Assembly: GCA_963702685.1 (NCBI GenBank)
Contig: CAVPDQ010000027.1
Coordinates: 186,001-250,000 of the forward strand
From: AP-15 sp963702685
GTDB lineage: Bacteria; Pseudomonadota; Alphaproteobacteria; ATCC43930; CGMCC-115725
Direction: 5' to 3'
DNA length: 64,000 bases
Shown: one piece after another, positions 8,763 to 18,354 of the stretch
Layout of the letters: every line of letters begins with the position of its first letter
Numbering within the stretch: the stretch's first letter is position 1
Notes under the pieces: model-generated
Database searches by the model: none
Seen by the model: only the letters and a program-made list of their open reading frames with translations
Told to the model about the DNA's origin: nothing
Made by a program: the position numbers and the translations under genes

Positions 8763-10760
8763 TCAGCCCGGCGTCTGCACGCCCGATGCCGGGGCGGTGT
8801 CGATGACCTCGGGGCCGTTGCCGAGATGCATCGCGCGCCACAGGCCTGGGTCGCGCATCGCCGCCGCAGGGGAATGGCCCGACAGCGACATCCACCGATC
8901 GCGGCTCCATGCGGTGACCGCGATGTCGGCGCGCAACCGCTGACCGGCGGTCGGCGCGTTGACGCCGAGCGCCGCCCACGGGATCAGCGCCTCGGCGGTG
9001 ATGCGCGGCTGGTCGGCGCCGAAATAGACAGCCTCGGCACCGGCGACCGCGGTGCAGCCCTCGGCGATCGCGCGCGAGGCCGGCCCGGCGCACAGCTCGG
9101 CGGTCATCTCCGGATAGTCGTGGACCTTGGTGCGCGGCGGAATAAAGAACAGCGTAAAGCGGCGCGGGCCATGGCCGAGATCGACCCCGATCTCGACGCG
9201 ATAGGCATCGACCAGCGGAAACCCGCCCTCATAGGCCAAGAGGTCGAGGTCGTAATAATCCTGACCGATCGTCGCCAATTGCAGACCGCGCTCGCTCCAC
9301 GACAAATACGCCTCGCCAAACTCCACCGAGCCGGGCGAGGCGACGAGCCGCGGCAGCAGGCTCGCCGGCTTTGGCCAATCGCTGAGCGAGCGGCTCTCGA
9401 TCGCGACCGTCGCATGCGGCACGACAAAGACGCGCGGCCGCGGCACCGGGTCCGCGGTTGCTTCGGCGTGGATTTCGTAGGCGCGCCGGTTGGCGATGCC
9501 GAGTGCGGCGGTCAGCCGGCGATAGGGCCGGTTGTTGATGTCGACGAGCCCGAAATCATAATCCTCGCCATCGTCGCGCCCGCCCTTGGGATGGTCGTAA
9601 TACTGGAACCAATGGACGCCGACGAGCTCGGGGATCGCGGCGAAGTTCTCGGTTGCCGCCGCGGCACCGGCCGCCCGCTCGGCCTGGGTCGCGACCGTCA
9701 TCAAATGGCCGTTGTTCAGATTGCCGGTGCGGTTTTGCCTTGCCGCGAAAAACCACTCCGACACCAGCACCGGCTTCTTGCCCGACAATTTGCGCAGCCC
9801 GTCGAAGAAATAGTCGGAGATCCAGCCGTCGCCGGCATCGACGTTGTAGTTGGTGGCGATCGCATCGACATAGGGCGCCATCGCCCGCACCGCAGCCGGG
9901 TCGTAATAGATCGGCAGGCGGTCGCCAAAGTAGAGCGCTTCGGGGTCGGCGGCCCGGATCGCCGCGGCGGCGAGGCGGTAATACCGGTGGGCGACGATCC
10001 CGGTCCATTCGCGCACCGCGTGGATGCCGCCGCCGCCCGGCCGCATGCGCGTCATCCCGGTGGTCGCGAGCAGCGCCTTCCACGAATCGACCCCGGCCGG
10101 CGCCTCGAAATCGGCGGCAAAGCGTTTCCAGCTGTCGCTGTAATGATGGCGCAAGGTCTCGACCCAGCGCTGCTTTGTCGCCGAATCGGCCGGCTTCATC
10201 GAATAGAACACGAACAACGCCCCGGCCCACCAGCCGACTTCGTTGTCCGAGAAATAGCCGATCCGGTAGGGGCTGTTGCGGTAAGGCGCCACCAGCTCCT
10301 TGGCGAGCTCGTTCATCTGCGCTTCGGTCTCGGGGGCGAACGGGTCGAACCAGTGGAATTTGGCCCGGCGCCCGAGCTCGAGGTCGATAATCGTCGGCAG
10401 ATGCAGCGCTTCGGGCGGCAGCGACCAGCCGCCGGCGGAATTGAAACCCCATTCGCCGAGCCGGCGGCGCGTCTCCTCGATCCAGGCGGAACGCGACGGG
10501 GCAAAAGCCGTCCAGCTGTAATAAATTTTTCCGGCCTTTTCGCGGTACGGGTAGCCGGCGTCCAGCACGTTGACGCCAAAGCTCAAAAACCGGTTGCCGC
10601 ACGGCGTCACCAGCCACGAAACACCGTTCTCGGCGGCGAGCGACCAGCGTGTCGTTGGCGCGTCGGCGATGTCGGTGCACGCAATAGCCCGCCCGAATGG
10701 CGCGGCCGTCGCGAGAGCTGCGGCAAGCACCAGCATCCGGCCCAGGCCGCGAAAATCCAC
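8763..10760 (-). CDS. Exported glycoside hydrolase with CBM9-like C-terminus
   Basis: A 665-residue exported protein. The GTG start at 10760 follows GGGGGG and gives a signal peptide ending near residue 26 (ALATAAPFGRAIA). The first 430 residues look like a TIM-barrel hydrolase of the beta-agarase/beta-galactosidase type. IGYFSDNEVGWW supplies a likely acid/base Glu and PVLVSEWFF a likely nucleophile Glu. The last 200 residues have a CBM9/DOMON-like sugar-binding pattern (AYLSWSERGLQLA, EALIPWAALG). It probably cuts a polysaccharide outside the cytoplasm, with the products passing to the GH1 enzyme encoded three bases later. The exact family and substrate are not recognised. Confidence 0.75.
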   Translation of the reverse strand: MDFRGLGRMLVLAAALATAAPFGRAIACTDIADAPTTRWSLAAENGVSWLVTPCGNRFLSFGVNVLDAGYPYREKAGKIYYSWTAFAPSRSAWIEETRRRLGEWGFNSAGGWSLPPEALHLPTIIDLELGRRAKFHWFDPFAPETEAQMNELAKELVAPYRNSPYRIGYFSDNEVGWWAGALFVFYSMKPADSATKQRWVETLRHHYSDSWKRFAADFEAPAGVDSWKALLATTGMTRMRPGGGGIHAVREWTGIVAHRYYRLAAAAIRAADPEALYFGDRLPIYYDPAAVRAMAPYVDAIATNYNVDAGDGWISDYFFDGLRKLSGKKPVLVSEWFFAARQNRTGNLNNGHLMTVATQAERAAGAAAATENFAAIPELVGVHWFQYYDHPKGGRDDGEDYDFGLVDINNRPYRRLTAALGIANRRAYEIHAEATADPVPRPRVFVVPHATVAIESRSLSDWPKPASLLPRLVASPGSVEFGEAYLSWSERGLQLATIGQDYYDLDLLAYEGGFPLVDAYRVEIGVDLGHGPRRFTLFFIPPRTKVHDYPEMTAELCAGPASRAIAEGCTAVAGAEAVYFGADQPRITAEALIPWAALGVNAPTAGQRLRADIAVTAWSRDRWMSLSGHSPAAAMRDPGLWRAMHLGNGPEVIDTAPASGVQTPG

Positions 10761-10804
10761 GTTCCCCCCGAAATGTGGCAGGCCGGCGGCTGTGGCGGCC
10801 GGTT

Positions 10805-12238
10805 TCAGGCGCTGGTGCCGCCGACCGTCAGCCCGTCCATCCGCAAGGTCGGCTGGCCGACCCCGACCGGCACGCTCTGCCCGTCCTTGCCGCAGGTGCC
10901 GATGCCGTGGTCGAGGGCGAGGTCGTTGCCGATCATCGTGACCTTGGTCAGCGCATCGGGGCCGTTGCCGATCAACGTGGCGCCCTTGACCGCCGGGCCG
11001 ACCTTGCCGCCCTCGATCAGATACGCCTCGGAGGCGGAGAAAACGAACTTGCCCGAGGTGATGTCGACCTGGCCGCCGCCGAAATTGACGGCATAGAGCC
11101 CGCGCCCGACCGAGCCGATGATCTCCTGCGGGTCACGCTCGCCGGCCAGCATGTAGGTGTTGGTCATCCGCGGCATCGGGGCGTGGCCAAAGCTTTGCCT
11201 TCTGCCGTTGCCGGTGGGTGCGGCGCCGGAGAGGCGCGCGTTCATCCGGTCCTGCATATAGCCTTTGAGGATGCCGTCCTCGATCAGCACGGTGCAATGG
11301 GAGGGCGTGCCCTCGTCATCGACGGTCAGCGAGCCGCGCCGGTCGGGGAGCGTGCCGTCATCGACCACGGTGACGCCCTTGGTTGCGACCCGCTGGCCGA
11401 TCAGCCCGGAAAAGGCCGAGGTCTTTTTGCGGTTGAAATCGCCTTCGAGCCCGTGGCCGATCGCCTCGTGCAGCATGACCCCGGGCCAGCCGGGGCCGAG
11501 CACGACGGTCATCTCGCCGGCCGGTGCGGGTACCGCGCCGAGATTGACCAGCGCCTGGCGCAACGCCTCGTCGACTTCGGACTGCCAATGCGCGGGATCG
11601 AGATAGCGGTCGTAGGCGAGCCGCCCGCCCGAGCCCGAGGAGCCAGTTTCCATGCGGTCGCCGTCGCCGACGACGATGGCGACGCCGAGCCGCACCAAGG
11701 GGCGGATATCGGCGACGCGGCTGCCGTCGGCGCGAATGATCTGCACCGCCTGCCACACGCCGGAGAGCGACGCCATGACCTGTCGCACGCGCGGGTCGCG
11801 GCTGCGGGCATAGGCGTCGATCTCGGCGAGGAGCTTGGTCTTGGCGACGAGATCGATTTGGCCGAGCGGGTTGGCGTCGGTGTAGAGGCTGCGGTTGGTG
11901 CCGGCCGGCGGTCCGGCCATCGCTCCGGAATAGCCGCTCGCCACCGCCCGCACCGTCGCCGCGGCACGGCGGATCGCCGCTTCGGAAAGGTCGGAGGCAT
12001 GGGCGTAGCCGGCCGCCTCGCCGGCCACCGCGCGCAGCCCGAACCCTTGGCTCGTGTCAAAGCTGGCGCTTTTGATCCGGCCGTCGTCGAGAGCGAGGCT
12101 CTCGGACTGGCTGTATTCGAGATAGAGCTCGCCGTCGTCCATGCCCGCGAGCGCCGCGGCGACCATTCCCTCGACCCGATCGCGATCCATGCCGGTTCGC
12201 TCGAAAAAGAGTTCGTCGGTTTGGGCGAGGTCGGTCAT
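10805..12238 (-). CDS. tldD: TldD/PmbA family metalloprotease TldD
   Basis: A 477-residue TldD subunit. With TldE/PmbA it forms a cytoplasmic zinc protease that digests unfolded peptides and matures some modified peptides. The metal site HEAIGH is followed by GLEGDFNRKKTSAFSG, the characteristic TldD segment; the PTLRMDGLTVGGT end is also typical. The ATG at 12238 is selected because GGGAGC precedes it and the protein starts at the normal N-terminus; longer in-frame extensions are low-complexity. Divergent cytochrome oxidase genes follow after 284 bases in which I see only weak promoter-like sequences. No pmbA is in the window. Confidence 0.93.
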   Translation of the reverse strand: MTDLAQTDELFFERTGMDRDRVEGMVAAALAGMDDGELYLEYSQSESLALDDGRIKSASFDTSQGFGLRAVAGEAAGYAHASDLSEAAIRRAAATVRAVASGYSGAMAGPPAGTNRSLYTDANPLGQIDLVAKTKLLAEIDAYARSRDPRVRQVMASLSGVWQAVQIIRADGSRVADIRPLVRLGVAIVVGDGDRMETGSSGSGGRLAYDRYLDPAHWQSEVDEALRQALVNLGAVPAPAGEMTVVLGPGWPGVMLHEAIGHGLEGDFNRKKTSAFSGLIGQRVATKGVTVVDDGTLPDRRGSLTVDDEGTPSHCTVLIEDGILKGYMQDRMNARLSGAAPTGNGRRQSFGHAPMPRMTNTYMLAGERDPQEIIGSVGRGLYAVNFGGGQVDITSGKFVFSASEAYLIEGGKVGPAVKGATLIGNGPDALTKVTMIGNDLALDHGIGTCGKDGQSVPVGVGQPTLRMDGLTVGGTSA

Positions 12239-12522
12239 TGGCTGCTCCCGATGGTCCTGAGCTGCAATATGGGCTGTGACGGCGTCGGGGGAAAGGCGGC
12301 AATCGCACCGGCATCGAGGCCGGACAAAGCGGCTGCGGCGGCTTGCCGCAAGGGTTTTTGGCGGGGGTCGAGCCGGTTGTCGCGCGAGGAAACGATGGTG
12401 TAGGGTCGCCACGCGCCGCCGGGAAACTTCCTGCGTCGCCGCCGGAGCCGGAGCGACGAGGCCCGGATTCGCCCGGCGAATCGCGCGATCGACGGGCACG
12501 AACCGATCAGGGGCGATGGGGA

Positions 12523-13404
12523 ATGGTGCGGTTGACGAGGTTGCCGGGAACAAGATGGGCGGCGCGCGCGCTGCCGCTGGCGGTGCTTGCCGCCGCCATG
12601 ACGGCCGCCGCCGCGGCGGCGCGGGCGGCCGAGCCGCATCCCTGGCAGTTCGGCTTCCAGCCGCCGGCCACCCCGGTCCAGGCCCGGCTGGAGGCGTTCA
12701 ACAACGAGCTCACCGTCATCATCGGCCTGATCACGGTTTTCGTCCTGGGCTTGGTTCTCTATGTGATCGTGCGTTTCAACGCGCGGCGCCACCCGGTGCC
12801 GACCCGCACCTCGCACAACCCGGTGCTCGAAATCCTGTGGACCATCGTTCCGGTGGTGATCCTGGTGATCATCGCGATCCCGTCCTTCAAGCTGATGTAT
12901 TTTATGGACCGGGTGCACAATCCGGACATGACGATCAAGATTACCGGGCATCAATGGTACTGGTCCTACGAGTATCCCGACCAGAAGGGGATGACCTTCG
13001 ACAGCAATCTCGTGCAAGAGGCCGATCTGAAGCCGGGCCAATTGCGGTTGCTGACCGTCGACAACCCGCTCGTCGTCCCGGTCGATACCAACATCCGGGT
13101 GCTGATCACCTCGACCGACGTGATCCACGACTGGTTCATGCCGTCCTTCGGCGTCCAGGAATACGCGATCATCGGCCGGCTCAACGAAAGCTGGTTCAGG
13201 ATCCCGAAGCAGGGCGTCTATCACGGCCAGTGCAATCAGCTCTGCGGCATCAACCATGCGTTTATGCCGATCGAGGTCAAGGCGGTGGCCAAGGACGAAT
13301 TCAAGCGCTGGGTCGCCGATGCCCAGAAGAAATACGCGCATGACGGCGACGGCCCGGACCGGGTGCGCGTCGCCGCAGCGCGCCCGGCAGCCGCCGGAAA
13401 CTGA
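12523..13404 (+). CDS. coxB: Cytochrome c oxidase subunit II
   Basis: A 293-residue subunit II that accepts electrons from cytochrome c in aa3-type oxidase. A signal peptide (about residues 1-32) is followed by two transmembrane helices (near 60-85 and 105-125) and a periplasmic cupredoxin domain. The binuclear CuA site is visible as HGQCNQLCGINHAFMPIEV near residues 235-255, with the earlier DVIHDWFMPSFG. The ATG at 12523, behind GGGCGATGGGG, gives a sensible signal peptide. It heads the oxidase operon, 18 bases before coxA. Confidence 0.95.
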   Translation: MVRLTRLPGTRWAARALPLAVLAAAMTAAAAAARAAEPHPWQFGFQPPATPVQARLEAFNNELTVIIGLITVFVLGLVLYVIVRFNARRHPVPTRTSHNPVLEILWTIVPVVILVIIAIPSFKLMYFMDRVHNPDMTIKITGHQWYWSYEYPDQKGMTFDSNLVQEADLKPGQLRLLTVDNPLVVPVDTNIRVLITSTDVIHDWFMPSFGVQEYAIIGRLNESWFRIPKQGVYHGQCNQLCGINHAFMPIEVKAVAKDEFKRWVADAQKKYAHDGDGPDRVRVAAARPAAAGN

Positions 13405-13422
13405 GATCGAAGAGGCCGAGGA

Positions 13423-15037
13423 ATGACTTATCAGCCGGCGTCCGACGCTGCCGATGCGGATCACGGAGCCTACGGGCATGGGGCCGCGCCGGGTTTTTTC
13501 ACCCGCTGGTTCTGCTCGACCAACCACAAGGACATCGGCACCCTCTACCTGATCTTTGCGATCACCGCCGGGGTCATCGCGGGCGGCCTGTCGGTGGCGA
13601 TGCGGACCCAGCTGATCCATCCGCACAACACGTTCATCACCGACCATCAGGTCTACAACGTCATTGTCACCGCGCACGGGCTGATGATGATCTTCTTCAC
13701 GATCATGCCGGCGATGATGGGCGGCTTCGGCAATTGGATGGTGCCGCTGATGATCGGCGCCCCCGACATGGCCTTCCCGCGCCTCAACAACATCAGCTTT
13801 TGGTTGTTGGTGCCGTCCTTTGCATTGCTCGCGGGATCGACCTTTGTCGGCGAAGGGGCGGGCACCGGCTGGACCCTTTATCCGCCGCTGTCGGAGACGA
13901 TCGGTCATCCCGGGCCGGCGGTAGACATGGTGATCTTCGCGCTGCATCTGGCCGGCGCGTCGTCGATCCTGGGTGCGATCAACTTCATCACCACGATCTT
14001 CAACATGCGCGCGCCCGGCATGACCATGCACAAGATGCCGCTCTTTGTCTGGGCCGTGCTGGTGACCGCATTCATGCTGCTGTTGGCGCTGCCGGTCCTG
14101 GCCGGGGCGATCACGATGCTGCTGACCGACCGCAATTTCGGCACCACCTTCTTCCAGCCCTCGGGCGGCGGCGATCCGCTCCTCTTCCTCAACCTGTTCT
14201 GGTTCTTTGGCCACCCCGAGGTCTACATCATGATCATCCCCGGTTTCGGCATGATCAGCCAGGTGGTCGCGACCTTCTCGAAAAAGCCGATCTTCGGGTA
14301 TTTGGGCATGGTCTATGCGATGGTGGCGATCGGGCTCTTGGGCTCGATCGTCTGGGCGCACCACATGTTCACGACCGGGATCTCGATCGACGCGCGCGCT
14401 TATTTCACCGCAGCGACGATGGTCATCGCCGTGCCGACCGGGGTCAAGATCTTCTCGTGGATCGCGACGATGTGGGGCGGCTCGATCGAGTTCAAGACCC
14501 CGATGCTGTTCGCGTTGGGCTTTATCTTCTTGTTCACGATCGGCGGCGTCACCGGCATCGTCCTGGCCAATGCCGGTGTCGATTTTTCGTTGCACAACAC
14601 CTACTATGTCGTCGGCCACTTCCATTACGTGTTGTCGCTGGGGGCGGTGTTCTCGCTGTTCGCCGCGTTTTATTACTGGATCGGCAAGATGTCGGGCCGG
14701 ACCTACAATGAGACGTTTGGCAAGATCCATTTCTGGACCACCTTTATCGGTGTCAATTTGACCTTCTTCCCGATGCACTTTCTCGGCGCGGCCGGCATGC
14801 CGCGGCGGATCGCCGATTATCCCGACGCCTTCGCCGGCTGGAATTTCGTCGAGTTCGATCGGCTCCTACATCTCCTACAGCTCGACCCTGTTCTTTATCT
14901 TTATCGTGTTCAACACCTTGCTCGCGGGCAAGCGGGTCGGCGCCAATTACTGGGGCGAGGGCGCCACGACCCTCGAATGGACCGTCTCGTCGCCGCCGCC
15001 GTTCCACAGCTACGACGAAATACCGGTGGTCAGCTAG
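13423..15037 (+). CDS. coxA: Cytochrome c oxidase subunit I, frame broken near its 3' end
   Basis: Subunit I of the aa3-type oxidase, the membrane core that binds heme a, heme a3 and CuB. Twelve hydrophobic helices are apparent. Landmarks include FFGHPEVYIMIIPGFG (CuB ligand and the cross-linked Tyr), VWAHHMFTTG and the heme-ligand stretch VGHFHYVLSLGA. The frame is lost at about 14851, where one extra G lies between TGGAATTTCGTC and AGTTCGATC. Removing it restores WNFVSSIGSY and a normal ending (SYDEIPVVS, TAG at 15035-15037), giving 537 residues, the family norm. The unshifted frame happens to stay open to 16086 but encodes no oxidase sequence. Sequencing error is more likely than true loss of such a core gene. 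Confidence 0.9.
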
Positions 15038-15040
15038 GAC

Positions 15041-15976
15041 GTGCCCACCGCCGTGTCGCAGCTTTCCGAGACCCGCCCGGCCGACGCGCCGCGCCTGAGC
15101 GCGACGCCGATCGCCGCACTCGGCGACTATGTCGAGATCCTGAAGCCGCGGGTCATGTCGCTCGTAGTCTTTACCGGGCTCGTCGGGCTCGCCGTGGCCC
15201 CCCAGCATCTGCACCCGGTGCTGGCCGCGGTCGCGGTCTTGTGCATCGCGGTCGGCGCCGGCGCCGCCGGTGCGATCAACATGTGGTACGACCGCGATAT
15301 CGACGCGGTGATGCGGCGCACCGCGGCGCGCCCGTTGCCGGCCGGCCGGATGCTGCCGGGCGAGGCGCTCGGCTTTGGCGCGGCGCTGGGCGTGGGCTCG
15401 GTGTTCATGATGGGGCTCGCGGTCAACTGGCTGGCCGCCGGGCTGTTGGCGCTGACCATCGCCTTTTATGTTTTCGTCTATACGATCTGGCTGAAACGCC
15501 GGACGCCGCAGAACATCGTGATCGGCGGCGCCGCCGGCGCCTTTCCGCCGCTGATCGGCTGGGCGGCGGCGACCGGTGGGGTCGGCTGGGGGGCGATCGC
15601 GCTCTTTGCCATCATCTTTTTTTGGACGCCGCCGCATTTCTGGGCCTTGTCGCTCTATCGCGCCGACGACTACGCCAGGGCCGGCGTGCCGATGCTGCCG
15701 GTGGTTGCCGGGCCGCGCGAGACCAAGCGCCAGATGCTGCTTTACACCCTGGTGCTGTGGCCGGTGACGGCGGCGCCGTGGATGCTGGGCGTCGCCGGCC
15801 GAATTTACGGCATTGCCGCGCTGACGCTGAGTGTTGCTTTCACCGCGATGGCGATCCGGGTCTGGCTCGATGCCGGGGACCGCAGCGCCCGCCGGATGTT
15901 CGGCTTTTCGCTGCTCTATCTGTTTCTGGTCTTTGCCTTGCTGCTGGTCGACCGAACCGGCGGAGGTCTGCCGTGA
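15041..15976 (+). CDS. ctaB: Protoheme IX farnesyltransferase (heme O synthase)
   Basis: A 311-residue membrane prenyltransferase that converts heme B to heme O, a step in making heme A for the adjacent oxidase. The substrate and Mg-binding motif NMWYDRDIDAVM is followed by RTAARPLPAGRM. The second conserved loop reads WTPPHFWALSLYRADDYARAG. Seven to nine hydrophobic helices are apparent. The GTG start is three bases after the coxA stop. Its stop codon overlaps the GTG of the next small gene. Confidence 0.93.
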   Translation: MPTAVSQLSETRPADAPRLSATPIAALGDYVEILKPRVMSLVVFTGLVGLAVAPQHLHPVLAAVAVLCIAVGAGAAGAINMWYDRDIDAVMRRTAARPLPAGRMLPGEALGFGAALGVGSVFMMGLAVNWLAAGLLALTIAFYVFVYTIWLKRRTPQNIVIGGAAGAFPPLIGWAAATGGVGWGAIALFAIIFFWTPPHFWALSLYRADDYARAGVPMLPVVAGPRETKRQMLLYTLVLWPVTAAPWMLGVAGRIYGIAALTLSVAFTAMAIRVWLDAGDRSARRMFGFSLLYLFLVFALLLVDRTGGGLP

Positions 15977-16086
15977 GGGACCTGCGCGAGCGGGCGATCC
16001 GGGCTCGCAACCGCGCGCTCTTCGCAGTGCTCGCCGTGCTGGCGATGCTGCTCTACGCGGTCACTCTCGTGCGGATCGGAGGCTAG
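15973..16086 (+). CDS. 37-residue single-helix oxidase-operon protein (CoxF-like)
   Basis: A 37-residue protein with a basic N-terminus (MRDLRERAIRARNRA) and one transmembrane helix (LFAVLAVLAMLLYAVTLV). Its GTG overlaps the ctaB stop as GTGA, and it ends three bases before ctaG. Alphaproteobacterial oxidase operons often carry a small single-helix gene between ctaB and ctaG, sometimes called coxF. Size, topology and position all match, so it is probably an assembly factor or small subunit. Confidence 0.75.
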   Translation: MRDLRERAIRARNRALFAVLAVLAMLLYAVTLVRIGG

Positions 16087-16088
16087 AG

Positions 16089-16727
16089 GTGGCCGAACCG
16101 GCGTCCGCCAGCACCCGGCCAAACGCGTCGCAGCAGCGCCGCAACCGGGTGACCGTGATCGTTTCCCTCTCGGTCGTAGCGGTCATGCTCGGCATGGCGT
16201 TCGCCTCGGTGCCGCTCTATCGCATCTTTTGCAGCGCCACCGGCTTTGCCGGCACGACGCGCTACGCGACGGCGGCGCCGGGCAAGATCGCCGCCGGCTG
16301 GGTCACGGTCGATTTCAACGCGCAAGTGGCCCCCGGCCTCGATTGGGAATTCCGCCCGTTGACATCCTCGGTCCGAGTGCATCCGGGGGCGCGCACCGAA
16401 GTGCTCTATCGCGCCGTCAACCACAGCAAGGAGGCGGTGACCGCCCGTGCGGTGGACAATGTGACGCCGGCCAAGATCGGCGCCTATTTCGACAAGCTGC
16501 AGTGCTTCTGCTTTAAGAACCAAACCTTGAAGCCGGGCGAAAAGGTCGATATGGGCGTCGTCTTTTTTGTCGATCCCCAGATTTTGACCGACCCGGCGAC
16601 GCGCGAGGTGCGCTCGATCACGCTCTCCTACACGATGTTCCGGGCGCCCGGCGCCACACCGCGCAGCGCTTCGGCGGCCGCGCCCGCAGCCGAGCCGGTG
16701 CGAGTGGTCACCCGGACGGTCAATTGA
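16089..16727 (+). CDS. ctaG: Cytochrome c oxidase assembly protein CtaG/Cox11
   Basis: A 212-residue membrane-anchored copper chaperone that delivers copper to the CuB site of subunit I. One N-terminal transmembrane helix (about residues 20-42) precedes the periplasmic beta-sandwich. The copper-binding motif is visible as CFCF in KLQCFCFKNQTLKPGE, and PVVFFVDP-type sequence follows as GVVFFVDPQI. The GTG at 16089 is preceded by GGAGG. It lies between the 37-residue gene and coxC in the standard alphaproteobacterial order. Confidence 0.93.
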   Translation: MAEPASASTRPNASQQRRNRVTVIVSLSVVAVMLGMAFASVPLYRIFCSATGFAGTTRYATAAPGKIAAGWVTVDFNAQVAPGLDWEFRPLTSSVRVHPGARTEVLYRAVNHSKEAVTARAVDNVTPAKIGAYFDKLQCFCFKNQTLKPGEKVDMGVVFFVDPQILTDPATREVRSITLSYTMFRAPGATPRSASAAAPAAEPVRVVTRTVN

Positions 16728-16746
16728 TCAATCGAGGTTTCTGCCG

Positions 16747-17577
16747 ATGAGCGAAGCGCACGCGGTGCACGCCGCGCACACAGCACCCAAGCACGGCTAC
16801 CATCTGGTCGATCCGAGCCCGTGGCCGATCCTCGGCGCGCTCGCTGCGGGTATCGCCTTTGGCGGCGGCATCCTCTACCTGCACGGCGACGACTGGGTGC
16901 TGATGATCATCGGCATGCTGTGCATCCTCGCGATCATGTTCGTGTGGTGGCGCGACGTGATCCGCGAGGCGACGTTCCAGGGCTTTCACACGCCGATCGT
17001 CCAGCTCGGCTTGCGCTACGGCATGGCGCTGTTCATCGCCTCGGAGGTCATGTTTTTCGTCGCGTTCTTCTGGGCGTTCTTTGCGTCGAGCCTGTTTCCG
17101 GTCGGCGGCATCTGGCCACCCAAGGGCGTGCTCCCGTTCGATCCGTTCGAGTTCCCGTTTCTCAACACGCTCGTCCTCTTGCTGTCCGGCACGACGGTCA
17201 CCTGGGCGCACCATTCGCTGCTTGTCGGCGACCGCAGCGGGCTGCTGCGCGGCTTGACCTTGACGGTCCTTCTCGGGCTGACCTTCACCTCGCTGCAGGC
17301 GTTCGAGTACAGCTCCGCCACGTTTCATTTCAGCGGCGGCATCTACCCCTCGACGTTTTTTATGGCGACCGGCTTCCACGGCTTTCACGTCATCATCGGC
17401 ACGATCTTTTTGGCCGTCTGCCTCTATCGGGCCTATCGCGGACAATTCCAGCCCGACCATCATTTCGGCCTCGAAGCCGCCGCCTGGTACTGGCATTTTG
17501 TCGATGTGGTGTGGCTCTTTCTGTTCGTCTGCATCTATTGGTGGGGCGGCGCCGGAGCGACCTACGCCGCCGGCTGA
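16747..17577 (+). CDS. coxC: Cytochrome c oxidase subunit III
   Basis: A 276-residue, seven-helix subunit III. Recognisable segments are WWRDVIREATFQGFHT, the conserved Glu in FIASEVMFFVAFFWAFF, GFHGFHVIIGTIFLAVC and the C-terminal WYWHFVDVVWLFLFVCIYWWG. It stabilises subunit I and shapes proton uptake. GAGG lies about ten bases before the ATG. The operon continues with a SURF1 gene after a 63-base gap. Confidence 0.95.
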   Translation: MSEAHAVHAAHTAPKHGYHLVDPSPWPILGALAAGIAFGGGILYLHGDDWVLMIIGMLCILAIMFVWWRDVIREATFQGFHTPIVQLGLRYGMALFIASEVMFFVAFFWAFFASSLFPVGGIWPPKGVLPFDPFEFPFLNTLVLLLSGTTVTWAHHSLLVGDRSGLLRGLTLTVLLGLTFTSLQAFEYSSATFHFSGGIYPSTFFMATGFHGFHVIIGTIFLAVCLYRAYRGQFQPDHHFGLEAAAWYWHFVDVVWLFLFVCIYWWGGAGATYAAG

Positions 17578-17640
17578 GCGGAGCGACGCTCGCGCTCGCG
17601 CGACCTCGCCTCGAGAGGGTTTGCCGCGGCTCGTCTTGAG

Positions 17641-18354
17641 ATGAGCGGGTTTCGCCCGCAATTCTGGCCGACCGTGGTCGCCGTGCCGATGCTGCTGATC
17701 TGCCTCGGGCTCGGCGTTTGGCAGGTCCAGCGGCTCTCTTGGAAGGAGGGGTTGATCGCCGCGCGCGCCGCGGCGGTGGCGGCCGCACCCGTCGCCGCGC
17801 CGCGCGACGCCGGCGCGGCCCGCGGCATGGAGTTCCGCCCCGTCACCGACGAGGGCGTGTTCCTGCACGCCAAGGAGATCGATCTCGGCGCGACATCGCC
17901 GGGCGGCCAAGCCGGCTACCACATCCTGACCCCGCTCAGGGAGCCCGACGGGCGGATCGTCTTTGTCAATCGCGGCTTTGTCCCGGAGGAGCTGCGTGAC
18001 CCGGCAAAGCGCAGGGACGGCCAGGTTGCGGGCACGGTCAAAGTCTCGGGCTTGCTGCGGTTGCCGCCAAAGGGCCGGCCGAACTGGTTCCTGCCGAACA
18101 ATCGGCCCGATTTGAACTACTGGTTCTGGATCGATCTCCCGGCGATGGCCAAGGCCGACAAGCTCGATCATGTCGCAGCGTTCTATATCGATGCCGACAG
18201 CGCTGCGAACCCCGGCGGCTGGCCCAAAGGCGGGGTCACTCTCCTCGATTTGCCGAACAACCACCTGCAATATGCGGTGACGTGGTTTTCACTGGCCGTT
18301 GCGCTGATCGTCATCTATGTCATTTACCATCGTCGCAGCCCAGGGGCCGGATGA
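17641..18354 (+). CDS. surf1: SURF1 family oxidase assembly protein
   Basis: A 237-residue SURF1 homologue that helps insert heme a into subunit I. An N-terminal helix (FWPTVVAVPMLLICLGLGVWQVQRLSWKEGLI) carries the family's GxWQxxRxxWK pattern. A second helix closes the protein (YAVTWFSLAVALIVIYVIYHRRS), as does the WFWIDLPAMA segment before it. It is the last oxidase gene. Its stop codon overlaps the ATG of the M32 carboxypeptidase gene (ATGA). Confidence 0.92.
   Translation: MSGFRPQFWPTVVAVPMLLICLGLGVWQVQRLSWKEGLIAARAAAVAAAPVAAPRDAGAARGMEFRPVTDEGVFLHAKEIDLGATSPGGQAGYHILTPLREPDGRIVFVNRGFVPEELRDPAKRRDGQVAGTVKVSGLLRLPPKGRPNWFLPNNRPDLNYWFWIDLPAMAKADKLDHVAAFYIDADSAANPGGWPKGGVTLLDLPNNHLQYAVTWFSLAVALIVIYVIYHRRSPGAG

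Noticed and set aside
8586..11096. Long plus-strand open frame of over 800 codons
   Set aside because: It is the complement of the GH1, hydrolase and tldD genes; composition is Arg/Gly/Asp-rich with no motifs, typical of shadow frames.
12239..12522. Strong promoter for the oxidase operon
   Set aside because: Only weak matches such as TTGTCG-N18-TAGGGT are visible; not good enough to annotate.
12235..14778. Long minus-strand open frame opposite the oxidase genes
   Set aside because: It is Asp/Arg/His-rich shadow sequence antisense to coxB and coxA, with no domain pattern.
15038..16086. Continuation of the coxA reading frame as a very long fusion protein
   Set aside because: The frame stays open only because of high GC; it encodes no recognisable sequence, and ctaB lies in another frame over the same DNA.
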